Part shown: one piece after another, positions 17,055 through 25,312 of the stretch
Position numbering within the stretch: the first letter of the stretch is position 1
Layout: every line of letters starts with the position of its first letter
Assembly: GCF_002911665.1 (NCBI RefSeq)
Contig: NZ_MTBP01000001.1
Location: 930,001 to 994,000, forward strand
Direction: 5' to 3'
Length of the DNA: 64,000 bases
Origin: Actinomadura rubteroloni
GTDB taxonomy: Bacteria; Actinomycetota; Actinomycetes; Streptosporangiales; Streptosporangiaceae
Translations under genes and position numbers: made by a program
The notes under the pieces: model-generated
What the model was told of the DNA's origin: nothing
Database searches by the model: none
The model's input: only the letters and a program-made list of their open reading frames with translations

Positions 17055-18148
17055 TCCTCCTTGAGGCTACCGTGGCGCAGCGCGCCGTACGTGAACGAGG
17101 GCGACACCAGGGGCGCGAGCCGCCAGGGCGTCAGCTCGGAGCTGGCGAAGTGCTGCATCCAGCCGCCGCCCGGCCCGCCCCGGTCGGCGATGAGCTTCTC
17201 CTTGACCATCGAGTTGTAGTGCAGCGCGGCCAGCTCGGGGGTGTTGGCGTTGATGACGACCTCCTGGCCGGACGACCTCGCCCACCGCGCCAGGCCCGGG
17301 ATCCGGGACCGCTCGGGCTGGTAGCTCTCGGGGTGCACGCCGTTCTCCGACTGCGTCCAGATCCCACTGTCGGTGTTGAGGACGAGCGTCTGGTTACCGA
17401 TCGTGTGCCCTGGCGTCGCGATGATGGCCACGCCGGGGCCGAGCAGGACGTCCCCGTCCAGGCAGACGACGTTGTCCGTGCGCAGGTCGCGGTACGTCTC
17501 CGGCTGGAAGAAGTTGCGCTGCAACGGATGCAGGCGCTGCATCTGCTCCCACTCCGGCCGCATGACGAGCAGCTTCGCGTTCGGGAACAGCGGTTCCGCC
17601 GTGCCGAGGTCGGGCTGCGGCGTCGTCGTGCCGAGGTGCGGGCGCAGGTCCTGGACGTGCAGGTGGTCGAACGTGATGTAGTCGATCTCGGCCGGGTCGA
17701 TGCCGAGCCGGGCCAGGTGCTCGGCGACGGTCGGCCCCCACACGACGGCCAGGTCGCGCATCCGCGGGCCGAACCGGTCGGCCAGCGCCCGGAAGAACGG
17801 CGTGTTCTCGGCGAGCCTGGAGTCGGTCGGCTCCACGAGCAGCGTGCGCCGGACGCCGTCGAAGTCGTCGAACCGCACGACCATCATCCGGTTGTAGATC
17901 CGGACGAACGGCGTCGGCGACAGCGCCGCCCGCCACAGCGCGTACTCCCGGGGGAACGGCGTCGCGACCAGGTCGCACGTCTCGACCGCGACGGCCGTGC
18001 CCTGCGCGCGGAACCAGCTCTGGAACTCGGGGGCGCGCGACCGGATCGCCTGGAGTTGCCGACCGGGCTCGGCGATGGCGTTGACCTCGTCGAACACCTC
18101 GATCCCGCGGAACCCGGACGGCAGGTCGCCGCGCTCGTTGACCGTCAT
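17051..18148 (-). CDS. MBL-fold metallo-hydrolase
   Basis: A 365-residue metallo-beta-lactamase-fold protein. The metal motif is FDHLHVQD (a variant of HxHxDH with His-Leu-His and Asp three residues later), a second ligand lies in ATPGHTIGNQT, and MVVRFDDFDG precedes. Family members hydrolyse lactones, thioesters or phosphoesters; the substrate is unknown. ATGA overlaps at both ends couple it to the SDR and to TetR. Length is longer than a minimal MBL domain, with about 100 N-terminal residues before the core. Confidence 0.8.
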   Translation of the reverse strand: MTVNERGDLPSGFRGIEVFDEVNAIAEPGRQLQAIRSRAPEFQSWFRAQGTAVAVETCDLVATPFPREYALWRAALSPTPFVRIYNRMMVVRFDDFDGVRRTLLVEPTDSRLAENTPFFRALADRFGPRMRDLAVVWGPTVAEHLARLGIDPAEIDYITFDHLHVQDLRPHLGTTTPQPDLGTAEPLFPNAKLLVMRPEWEQMQRLHPLQRNFFQPETYRDLRTDNVVCLDGDVLLGPGVAIIATPGHTIGNQTLVLNTDSGIWTQSENGVHPESYQPERSRIPGLARWARSSGQEVVINANTPELAALHYNSMVKEKLIADRGGPGGGWMQHFASSELTPWRLAPLVSPSFTYGALRHGSLKEE

Positions 18149-18909
18149 GACCTCTCCTCAGCGTTCCGGCGGACGAGGCGCCGCTGGTTGAACGAACCGA
18201 TCCGGCGCAGCACGGGCGCGAGCGCCAGCCACAGCTCCGGCACCGCGCCGAGCACCCGCACCTGCGCGCCGCGCGCACGGGGCACGCTCGCGACGAGCGA
18301 GCCGGAGTCCAGCAGGTCCAGCGCGGCGGACGCGACGCGCGGCGCGTCCAGCAGGCGGCGGCCGGTGAAGCTCATGGCGGCGTGCCCGTCGCGCAGCCGG
18401 TCGTGCAGCATCGGCGTCCAGATGCCGTCCGGGCACAGCAGGGAGACCTTGACGTTCGACGTCCGCAACTCGGCGGCGAGGCCGAGCGTGAACGCGCGGA
18501 CGCCGTGCTTGGTCGCCGCGTACACCGATTCGCCGGGCACGGGCACCCAGGACGCGAGCGACCCGATGTTCAGGATGTGGCCGCGCCCGTCCTCGGCCAT
18601 CACCCGGGCCGCCGCGCGGCTGCCGTTGATGACGCCGAGCAGGTTGACCTCGACGCAGCGCCGGACGTCGGCGTCGGGCTGGCCGAGGACGTCCCCGGCC
18701 GCCAGCACCCCGGCGTTGTTGATCCAGACCCGGGGCCGCAGGCGTTCGGCCAGGTCGCGGCAGGCGGCGAGGTCGGTGACGTCCAGGATCTCGGCGACGT
18801 CCGGGCCCGGGGCGACGTCCACGCCGGTGACCGCGTAGCCGCGCGCGGCGAGCGCCCGGCACAGGGCCGCGCCCAGTCCGCCCGCCGCTCCGGTGACGAC
18901 CGCAATCAT
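18145..18909 (-). CDS. Short-chain dehydrogenase/reductase
   Basis: A 254-residue classical SDR: cofactor motif VVTGAAGGLGAALCRAL, INNAG, and active-site Ser plus SVYAATK (Y-x-x-x-K). It is the first gene of an SDR-MBL-TetR operon. Start ATG 18909; the palindromic operator overlaps the start codon. The C-terminal part is basic, and the substrate is unknown. With the neighbouring MBL hydrolase it may open and reduce a lactone or thioester, an inference only. Confidence 0.85.
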   Translation of the reverse strand: MIAVVTGAAGGLGAALCRALAARGYAVTGVDVAPGPDVAEILDVTDLAACRDLAERLRPRVWINNAGVLAAGDVLGQPDADVRRCVEVNLLGVINGSRAAARVMAEDGRGHILNIGSLASWVPVPGESVYAATKHGVRAFTLGLAAELRTSNVKVSLLCPDGIWTPMLHDRLRDGHAAMSFTGRRLLDAPRVASAALDLLDSGSLVASVPRARGAQVRVLGAVPELWLALAPVLRRIGSFNQRRLVRRNAEERS

Positions 18910-18924
18910 GAAATACAGATTTCA
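18909..18924. promoter_or_regulatory. Palindromic operator TGAAAT-N4-ATTTCA
   Basis: Perfect 6-bp inverted arms (TGAAAT at 18909-18914, ATTTCA at 18919-18924) with spacer ACAG, overlapping the start of the SDR gene. It stands out as AT-rich in a GC-rich context. Best candidate for the binding site of the TetR regulator at 16416-17054, the last gene of this operon. Confidence 0.6.
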
Positions 18925-18941
18925 GGATTGCGCGGCGGCTG

Positions 18942-19445
18942 TCAAGCGGCGCCCGGATGCGGCAGCCGGATCGGTTCGGCCGGGCAGTATTCGAAGTGCC
19001 ACCACTCGTTGTCGTAGACGCGGTAGAGCCCGTACCGTCCGCCGTGCCGTTCGAGCCACCGCGCGCCCTCGGTCGGCCGGACGTCCAGCGCGAGCCCCCG
19101 CACGTGGCTGGACTCCTGCGGCGGCAGCACCCGGCGCCGCGCCGCCGCGACCGAGCCCGTGCGCCGCACCTCCGCGAGGAAGATCCGGTACTGCTCGGCC
19201 GCGTCGCGGTGCCCGGACGTCAGGCCGATCAACTGGCCGTCCCGCCAGAACGCCTCGGCCCGCGCGCGGGTGAAGGCCGTCCGGGTCTCGGCCGCCAGGC
19301 CGCGCAGGTCCTCGGCGGGGAACCGCAGGCTGAGCGCCCACTGGCAGGCGAGGAAGCGGGCGCGGCCCGGCGCGCGGCAGAACGCGGCCGGGACCAGCAG
19401 CACCGCGACGAGCCGGGTGACGGCCGCGAGGACGTGCGCCTTCAT
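18942..19445 (-). CDS. VanY-like D-Ala-D-Ala carboxypeptidase (M15)
   Basis: A 167-residue extracytoplasmic zinc peptidase of the M15B type. Visible: an N-terminal hydrophobic signal (HVLAAVTRLVAVLLVPAAF), the zinc motif SSHVRGLALDVRP (SxHxxGxAxD), and the third ligand/base region NEWWHFEY. It should trim D-Ala from peptidoglycan stem peptides. It ends the minus-strand operon of lipoprotein, adaptor, ATPase and permease, starting 3 nt after the permease stop. Its pairing with a divergent two-component system suggests cell-wall stress control. Confidence 0.85.
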   Translation of the reverse strand: MKAHVLAAVTRLVAVLLVPAAFCRAPGRARFLACQWALSLRFPAEDLRGLAAETRTAFTRARAEAFWRDGQLIGLTSGHRDAAEQYRIFLAEVRRTGSVAAARRRVLPPQESSHVRGLALDVRPTEGARWLERHGGRYGLYRVYDNEWWHFEYCPAEPIRLPHPGAA

Positions 19446-19448
19446 CGC

Positions 19449-20669
19449 TCAGGCCGTCCGCAGGGCCTCGGTCGGCGCGAGCCGCGCGGCCCGCAGCGCG
19501 GGGACGAGCCCCGCGACCGCGCCGATGACGAGCGCCGAGCCGAGCCCGCCCGCCCACGCCTCGGCGGGGACGACGACCGTCCATCCCTTGGCGCCCGCGT
19601 ACACCGCCGTCGCCGCCGCCCCGGCCGCCACGCCGGCCACCCCACCGAGAACCGCCAGCATGATCGCCTCCGCGAGGAACTGCGTGCGGATCTGGCCGCG
19701 CGTCGCGCCGAGCGCGCGGCGCAGGCCGATCTCCGCGCGGCGCTCCAGCACCGAGATGATCATGATGTTGGCCACGCCGACCGCTCCGACCAGCAGCGCG
19801 ACCACGCCGAGGCCGAGGAACAGGCTGTTGAACGCGCCCTTGGCGGCGGCGCGGGCGGTGAGCGCGTCGGACGGCTGGCTCACGTCCATCTCGTTCGGCG
19901 CCTCCGGGTTCGCCGTCCGCGCCAGGGCGGACTGCACCCGTTCGACGGCGTCCGTCGCGGACCGCACGTAGAGCGTGCTCGGCGGGCCGTCCGCCGTGCC
20001 GTCGCTCGTGTGGCCGAGATAGCGGCTCGCCGCCGGATAACCGACCAGCGCGCTCGTGTCGATCTCGGGCGCGAGCGTCGCCGGGGACAGGATGCCCGCG
20101 ACGTAGAACCACTGGCTGCCCAGCCACACGCGCTGGCCCGGATAGACGCGGTCGAAGCCGAGCCGTCGCGCCGCCGCCGCGCCGAGCACGACGGCCGGCC
20201 GGGTGGCCGTCGCCGTGTTGAGCCAGCGTCCGTGCGCGACCCCGGCGCCCGCCACCTGCGGCAGGTTCAGGCTCGCCGCCTGCACTTGCAGGCCGTTCGT
20301 GCTGACGGACGGGATCAGCGGGCTGCGGTACACCTTCGCGTCGTCGACCGTCCCGGTGTGCGCGACCGCCTCGACGGACGGGAGCCGCGACACCCGCGCG
20401 GGCGCCGCGAGCGGCATCACCGCCTCCTCCTGGGTGAAGCTCTGTCCGGTCTTGACGGTCAGCAGGTTGGTGCCGAGCCGGTCGATCTGCGCCAGCAGGC
20501 CCGCCTGGGACGACGACGACAGGCCGAGGACCGCGACGATCGCCGTCGTCCCGATCGCGATCCCGAGCGCGGACAGCGCCGCGCGCAGCGGACGGGCGCG
20601 CAGGCCGGTGCTCGCCACGCGGGCCTGGTCGCCGGCGCGCAGCCGCGCCGGCACGAGAGCGGTCGCCAT
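19449..20669 (-). CDS. ABC transporter permease (MacB/FtsX type)
   Basis: A 406-residue permease: N-terminal TM followed by a MacB-like extracytoplasmic domain (about residues 50-270) and three C-terminal TMs with the FtsX core (GVANIMIISVLERRAEIGLRRALGATRGQIRTQFLAEA). Such proteins use mechanotransmission rather than classical transport. Its ATP hydrolysis comes from the next gene (start 20669 lies 1 nt after the ATPase stop) and an adaptor is encoded upstream. Together with VanY it resembles peptide-antibiotic or lipid-II response systems. Confidence 0.9.
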   Translation of the reverse strand: MATALVPARLRAGDQARVASTGLRARPLRAALSALGIAIGTTAIVAVLGLSSSSQAGLLAQIDRLGTNLLTVKTGQSFTQEEAVMPLAAPARVSRLPSVEAVAHTGTVDDAKVYRSPLIPSVSTNGLQVQAASLNLPQVAGAGVAHGRWLNTATATRPAVVLGAAAARRLGFDRVYPGQRVWLGSQWFYVAGILSPATLAPEIDTSALVGYPAASRYLGHTSDGTADGPPSTLYVRSATDAVERVQSALARTANPEAPNEMDVSQPSDALTARAAAKGAFNSLFLGLGVVALLVGAVGVANIMIISVLERRAEIGLRRALGATRGQIRTQFLAEAIMLAVLGGVAGVAAGAAATAVYAGAKGWTVVVPAEAWAGGLGSALVIGAVAGLVPALRAARLAPTEALRTA

Positions 20670-20670
20670 G

Positions 20671-21360
20671 TCAGGCCGCCTCGCCGTGCTCGTCGGAGAC
20701 GACCCGGCCGTCCAGGACGCGCATCCGGCGCGGCAGCCGCGCGGCGAGCCCGCCGTCGTGGGTGATCATGACGATCGTCGCGCCCTCGGCGTTCAGCTCA
20801 CGCAGCAGGTCGAGGATCGACGCGCCCGTCGCGCTGTCGAGATTGCCCGTCGGCTCGTCGGCGAGGACGATCGCGGGCCGTCCGACGAGCGCGCGGGCGA
20901 TGGCCACGCGCTGCCGCTCGCCGCCGGACATGTGCGTTGGCCGGAACCCGCCGCGATGCGCGAGCCCGACGCGCTCCAGCGCCTCGGCCGCCCCGCGCCG
21001 CCGCTCGGCGACCTCCACGCCCGCGTACAGCAGGCCGTCCGCGACGTTCTCCAGCGCGGTCGCGTGCTCGGCCAGGAAGAACTGCTGGAACACGAACCCG
21101 ATGCTGCGGGCGCGCAGCGCGGCGAGCTGCCGGTCGTTCAGGCCCGCCGCGTCGATGCCGTCGATCTTCACGACGCCCTCGGTCGGACGCTCCAACGTGC
21201 CCATGACGTGCAGGAGCGTCGTCTTCCCCGACCCGGACGGGCCGACGATCGCGACCAGCTCGCCGTGCGCGACGGTGAAGCTCACACCGCGCAGCGCGGG
21301 CACGGGCGCCCGTCCGCCGTAGGTCTTGGTGACGCCTTCGAGGTCCAGTGCCGCGCTCAT
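20671..21360 (-). CDS. ABC transporter ATP-binding protein (MacB type)
   Basis: A 229-residue ATPase with Walker A ([11 protein letters not shown]), Q-loop region ([21 protein letters not shown]), signature ([16 protein letters not shown]), Walker B ([12 protein letters not shown]) and the H-loop (IVMITHDG). These are the LolD/MacB class motifs. The start ATG 21360 overlaps the adaptor stop by 4 nt, and the permease starts immediately downstream, so stoichiometric coupling is likely. Confidence 0.95.
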   Translation of the reverse strand: MSAALDLEGVTKTYGGRAPVPALRGVSFTVAHGELVAIVGPSGSGKTTLLHVMGTLERPTEGVVKIDGIDAAGLNDRQLAALRARSIGFVFQQFFLAEHATALENVADGLLYAGVEVAERRRGAAEALERVGLAHRGGFRPTHMSGGERQRVAIARALVGRPAIVLADEPTGNLDSATGASILDLLRELNAEGATIVMITHDGGLAARLPRRMRVLDGRVVSDEHGEAA

Positions 21361-22427
21361 GAGGCCGGCACCACCACGCGGTCGCCGGCCGACAGGGCGC
21401 CGGACACCTGCACGAGCCCGTTGTCGTTGTCGAACATGCCGAGCGTCACCTTGACCAGCCGGTTCCGTCCGTTCGCGGCCACCTCGACGGCGTAGCCGCC
21501 CTCCGGCCGGCCCAGCAACGCGGTCACCGGGACGATCAGCGCCCTCGCGACGCCGTCGGTCGTGATCCGGACGCGCACCGGGGCCGCGTCGAGCGTGCCG
21601 GCGTCCTTCGGGCGGTCGAGGGTGATGTACGTGGGGATTGTGGGGTTCTTGTCGTCGTCGGCGCGGGCGACCGTCCCGATGCGGCCGACCCGGCCGGTGG
21701 TCGTCCGGTCGTCCGGCAGCGTGATCTCGGCGCGGTCGCCGACCTTGACCTGCGCCTGCTGGCCCGCGTCCAGCTCCACCAGCACTTGGCGGCGGGCCGT
21801 CGTGGCGGTGGCGACCCGGCCGCCGGGCGCCGCCGGGGTCCCGGGCTCGGCGATCGTCTTCGTCACGCGGAGCGGGCCGGGCAGGAAGACGGCGTCGCCG
21901 AGGTCCAGGCGTCCGGTCGCGGTGACGCCGAGGTCGTCCTGAAGCTCGGCGACCGCGTCCGCCGTCTCCGCGCTGTAGTAGTCGGACGTGCGTACGGACG
22001 TGGCGGCATAACCGAGGCGCACCAGGTTCGCGTTGAGGTCGCGCACCTCGCGGCCCTTGTCGCCCACCGACAGCGTTCGGTACGCCGGGGTGTCACCGCA
22101 GATGAGGACGATCGGTCGCTCGTCCACCCGATAGAGGGCCTTGCCGCAGTCGACCTGCTTCCCCGCCCCGGGGATCCAGGTGTAGATGCCCTTGGCCTGG
22201 TTGACCACGGTGTACGGGGTGCCGTCGGCGTGGGCCGCGTAGGAGAGCGTCCCGCTCTGGGTCACCTGCGTGGACAGCGAGCCTTCGCGGACCGCCGCCA
22301 GCTCGGTGCCACCGGTGGCCGGCGCGGACTTCGCCTTCTCCTCGCCGAACGGGTTCAGGACGACGATGCCCGCTGCCAGCACGGCCAGGACGCCCGCCCC
22401 GGCCAGCACTCTTCGTTTCGCGCTCAT
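21357..22427 (-). CDS. HlyD/MacA-like adaptor with peptidoglycan-binding domain
   Basis: A 356-residue membrane-anchored periplasmic adaptor. After one N-terminal TM ([18 protein letters not shown]) come a peptidoglycan-binding-like module ([14 protein letters not shown], then [20 protein letters not shown], about residues 125-175), then beta-barrel and membrane-proximal domains of the RND/ABC adaptor type ([34 protein letters not shown]). Start ATG 22427 overlaps the preceding lipoprotein stop (ATGA). It should dock the MacB-type transporter to the wall. Confidence 0.85.
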   Translation of the reverse strand: MSAKRRVLAGAGVLAVLAAGIVVLNPFGEEKAKSAPATGGTELAAVREGSLSTQVTQSGTLSYAAHADGTPYTVVNQAKGIYTWIPGAGKQVDCGKALYRVDERPIVLICGDTPAYRTLSVGDKGREVRDLNANLVRLGYAATSVRTSDYYSAETADAVAELQDDLGVTATGRLDLGDAVFLPGPLRVTKTIAEPGTPAAPGGRVATATTARRQVLVELDAGQQAQVKVGDRAEITLPDDRTTTGRVGRIGTVARADDDKNPTIPTYITLDRPKDAGTLDAAPVRVRITTDGVARALIVPVTALLGRPEGGYAVEVAANGRNRLVKVTLGMFDNDNGLVQVSGALSAGDRVVVPAS

Positions 22428-22900
22428 CCGCCGGCCCCCGCCGGGCGCAGCTCCTTGCACTTCTCGTCGGCGGCCTTGAACTGCGGGGACTCCAGGTCGA
22501 CGTTCCCCGGGTCGAGCGTTCCGCCCTGAGGGTCGGGAAAGCTCGGCACCCCGTTCTTGCGGATGCACTGGGCGTATTTCAGCATCTGCGTCTGCTGTGC
22601 CGGATCCTGCTTGGTGGGCTTGCCGTCCCAGCCGGGCGGCGCGAGGTCCTTGCACTTCTGCAACGCGGCCTTGAACTGCGGCGACTTGGGATCGACGGTG
22701 CCCATCTTGAAGCGGTACTTGTCCCCGTCGATCGGGTCGGGCCATTCCGGGACGCCGTTCTGCCGCATGCACTGCGCGTACTTGACGAACAGGTCGCTCT
22801 GCGCGGCGGTCGACGTGCCGGAGCCGCCGGAGCCGCCGCACCCGGTGAGCGCCGGGAGGAGGATCGGGAGCGCCGCCAGCGGCAGAATCCGGTTGAACAC
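22424..22900 (-). CDS. Lipoprotein with duplicated Cys motif
   Basis: A 158-residue lipoprotein: lipobox LTGC at the N-terminus, then a short Gly/Ser linker. The mature part is two copies of one module: YAQCMRQNGVPEWPDP and later SPQFKAALQKCKDL; then YAQCIRKNGVPSFPDP and SPQFKAADEKCKEL. Each module holds two cysteines that could pair. First gene of the minus-strand operon, divergent from the two-component regulator at 23023. The duplicate pattern suggests binding of a symmetrical or repetitive ligand, perhaps a cell-wall peptide. Confidence 0.8.
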   Translation of the reverse strand: MFNRILPLAALPILLPALTGCGGSGGSGTSTAAQSDLFVKYAQCMRQNGVPEWPDPIDGDKYRFKMGTVDPKSPQFKAALQKCKDLAPPGWDGKPTKQDPAQQTQMLKYAQCIRKNGVPSFPDPQGGTLDPGNVDLESPQFKAADEKCKELRPAGAGG

Positions 22901-23022
22901 GGGATGGTCTCCTTCGCGTCGGTGGACGTGCGTCGGAGGCCATTTCTAGGCAAGAGGCGGTCACACGACGGTCAGAGCGCCTGTGACTCCGCTGTGACCA
23001 GGGCAGGGGCATCCTGAAGACG

Positions 23023-23697
23023 ATGAGAGTGCTGGTGGCCGAGGATCACGTCGAACTCGCGGCGTCCGTCGCGCGGATGCTGCGCCGCGAGGGGATGGCG
23101 GTCGACGTCGTGCACGACGGCGCGGCGGCCCTGGAGCACACCGCGCTGCTGGAGTACGACGTCGTCGTCCTCGACCGGGACCTGCCCGTCGTCCACGGCG
23201 ACGACGTGTGCCGCTCGCTGGTGCGCCGGGCCGGGCGGACGCGCGTGCTGATGCTGACGGCGTCCGGGACGGTCGCGGACCGCGTCACCGGGCTGAGCCT
23301 CGGCGCCGACGACTACCTGCCGAAACCGTTCGCGTACGCCGAGCTGGTCGCCCGGATCAGGGCGCTCGGGCGCCGGGCGCAACCGGCGGTCCCGCCCGTC
23401 CTTGAGCGCGGTGACCTGCGGCTGGACCCGGCGCAGCGGATCGCGACCCGGGCCGGGATGCGGCTGGCGCTGAGCCCGAAGGAGTTCGCGGTGCTGGAGT
23501 ACCTGCTCGCCGCCGGGGGGCGCGCGGTGTCGGCCGAAGAACTGCTGGAACGGGTCTGGGACGAGATGGCCGACCCGTTCACGACGACCGTCAAGGCGAC
23601 GATGAACCGGCTGCGGTCGAAACTCGGCCCGCCGCCCGTGATCGAGACCGTCCCGCAGGGCGGCTACCGGATCGGTGACGCGCATGCGCCTTCATGA
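23023..23697 (+). CDS. OmpR-family response regulator
   Basis: A 224-residue response regulator with receiver domain (phospho-acceptor Asp51 in VVVLDRDLP; acidic pair Glu7-Asp8; Lys in YLPKPFAYAEL) and a C-terminal winged-helix DNA-binding domain (LSPKEFAVLEYLLAA and TVKATMNRLRSKLG). Paired with the kinase that overlaps its 3' end. Divergent from the lipoprotein operon across about 120 bp, so it probably controls the cell-wall genes on the other strand. ATG start. Confidence 0.93.
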   Translation: MRVLVAEDHVELAASVARMLRREGMAVDVVHDGAAALEHTALLEYDVVVLDRDLPVVHGDDVCRSLVRRAGRTRVLMLTASGTVADRVTGLSLGADDYLPKPFAYAELVARIRALGRRAQPAVPPVLERGDLRLDPAQRIATRAGMRLALSPKEFAVLEYLLAAGGRAVSAEELLERVWDEMADPFTTTVKATMNRLRSKLGPPPVIETVPQGGYRIGDAHAPS

Positions 23698-24826
23698 ACG
23701 GCTGCTCGCGTCCGGGCTGCCCTTCCGGACGGTGCGGATGCGCCTCACCGCGTTGTACTGCTCGTTGTTCACCATTTCCAGCGGCCTGCTTCTCGTCATC
23801 ACCTACGTGCTCATGCGCCGCACCAAATGGGTGCTCATCGTCTACGACGACAGCGGGCCGTGGCGCCGCGAGCAGATGGAACAGCTCCGGCGGGCGCAAC
23901 TCCGTCAGCTCCTGCTGCAGTTCGGCATCGCGTTCGCCATCATGGTGGTGATCTCGATCGCGCTGGGGTGGGTGGTCGCCGGACGCGTCCTTCGGCCGTT
24001 GCGGACGATGACGGCCACCGTCCAGCGGATCTCCGCCCGCAACGTGCACGAACGGCTCGCCGTCACCGGGCCGCGCGACGAGCTGAAAGACCTCGCCGAC
24101 ACGGTCGACGGCCTGCTCGGCCGCCTGGAGACCGCGCTCAACGCGCACAAGCGCTTCGTGGCCAACGCCGCCCATGAACTGCGCACGCCGCTCACGCTGG
24201 AACGCGCGCTGCTCGAAGAGACGCTCACCGACCGCGCGGCCACGCCGGACACCTACCGGGCCATGTCGGAACGGCTGCTCTCGCTCAGCAAGGACCAGGC
24301 GCAGTTGCTCGAAGCCCTGCTGACGCTGACCAGCAGCGAACGCGGCCTCAACCGCCGGGAGCCCTTCGACCTGTCGGACCTGGCCCGCCAGGCGCTCGAC
24401 ACGGCGCGGTTGGAGGCGGACGCGCGCGGCGTCCGGATCAACGCCCGGATCGCCTCGGCGCCGTCCACCGGCGACCCTGCCCTGGCGGGCCGTCTCGTCG
24501 CCAACCTCGTGGACAACGCCGTCCACCACAACGTTCCGGGCGGTCACGTCGAGATCGTGACCGAACTCCGGGGCGGACGGGCGTTCGTCGGGGTCGCCAA
24601 CAGCGGCCCGCTGATCTCACCGCATCAGGTGGCCGGCCTCTTCGAGCCGTTCCAACGCCTCGCCGGACGGACGGCCCGTGCCGACGGGCACCACGGCCTC
24701 GGTCTCTCGATCGTCCGCGCCATCGCGACGGCGCACGGCGCGTCGATCACCGCCCGCGCCCGTCCGGACGGCGGTCTGGCGATCGAGATCGCCTTCCCCG
24801 CGAGCCGCGTCCCCGTCCACGCCTGA
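23684..24826 (+). CDS. Sensor histidine kinase
   Basis: A 380-residue membrane kinase: two TM segments (about residues 25-45 and 85-105) around a short extracytoplasmic loop, a HAMP, then dimerisation domain with catalytic His164 in RFVANAAHELRTPL, and an ATPase domain with N-box (NLVDNAVHHN) and G-box (HHGLGLSIV). Overlaps the regulator stop by 14 nt. The short sensor loop is typical of kinases that sense with the membrane or a partner, such as the adjacent ABC transporter. ATG 23684 is preferred over the GTG at 23675. Confidence 0.92.
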   Translation: MRLHERLLASGLPFRTVRMRLTALYCSLFTISSGLLLVITYVLMRRTKWVLIVYDDSGPWRREQMEQLRRAQLRQLLLQFGIAFAIMVVISIALGWVVAGRVLRPLRTMTATVQRISARNVHERLAVTGPRDELKDLADTVDGLLGRLETALNAHKRFVANAAHELRTPLTLERALLEETLTDRAATPDTYRAMSERLLSLSKDQAQLLEALLTLTSSERGLNRREPFDLSDLARQALDTARLEADARGVRINARIASAPSTGDPALAGRLVANLVDNAVHHNVPGGHVEIVTELRGGRAFVGVANSGPLISPHQVAGLFEPFQRLAGRTARADGHHGLGLSIVRAIATAHGASITARARPDGGLAIEIAFPASRVPVHA

Positions 24827-24881
24827 CGCGCGGACGGGCTGACGCGGGATCCCGGTTCGGCAGCGCGCTCGCCGGGACGAA

Positions 24882-25109
24882 TCAGAGCTTGTACATCCGG
24901 GCGTAGGGAGCGCGGATGCGGACCTTGCGCGTGCTGAAGTCGACCAGGACGTCCCGGTTGTTCTCGACTCCCACCACGGTGCCGAGACCGTACGCATCGT
25001 GGGTCACGCGGTCGTCGACCTCGTAGGTCTCCAGCGGCGCGGCGGGCGCCGGAGGAGCGAACGGGCTGGTGGGAAGGTGGCGGCGGGCGGAGAGCCGGGG
25101 ACGTGTCAT
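24882..25109 (-). CDS. Small protein with UvrD/PcrA C-terminal-like domain
   Basis: A 75-residue basic protein. After a Pro/Ala-rich N-terminus (about 25 residues) there is the segment YEVDDRVTHDAYGLGTVVGVENNRDVLVDF, which resembles the SH3-like C-terminal domain of UvrD/PcrA-type helicases that contacts RNA polymerase. Such stand-alone copies are common in actinobacteria but not characterised. Start ATG 25109. No signal or TM. A CGTAC-N3-GTACG inverted repeat at 25138-25150 lies just upstream of it. Confidence 0.65.
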   Translation of the reverse strand: MTRPRLSARRHLPTSPFAPPAPAAPLETYEVDDRVTHDAYGLGTVVGVENNRDVLVDFSTRKVRIRAPYARMYKL

Positions 25110-25312
25110 ACCTCAGTATGCGGTCACATCGGTGGTGCGTACACCGTACGAACGCAGAATTCCGTTTTTTTCATCGGCCGCGATGAAGACTCGCCGGCTC
25201 GCTCTTGACGGTTCCGGCCCGTCCCTGGACGATAGTCCAAAATAGACTATCGGCCGTGCCGGAGGCCCGGTTTCCCCATGGCCGCCGCCCGTCGAGGAGC
25301 GAGGAACCGCCT
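25110..25312. other. Divergent regulatory region
   Basis: Between two divergent genes. It holds one strong palindrome (given separately) and the weak inverted repeat CGTAC-N3-GTACG at 25138-25150. No further structure is seen. Confidence 0.5.
25230..25252. promoter_or_regulatory. Palindromic operator CGATAGTC-N7-GACTATCG
   Basis: Perfect 8-bp arms (25230-25237 and 25245-25252) around an AT-rich 7-nt spacer, about 60 bp upstream of the lipase start. It is the only AT-rich palindrome here and overlaps the probable -10 region. The regulator is not next door; a TetR-type protein is plausible but none is adjacent. Confidence 0.55.
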
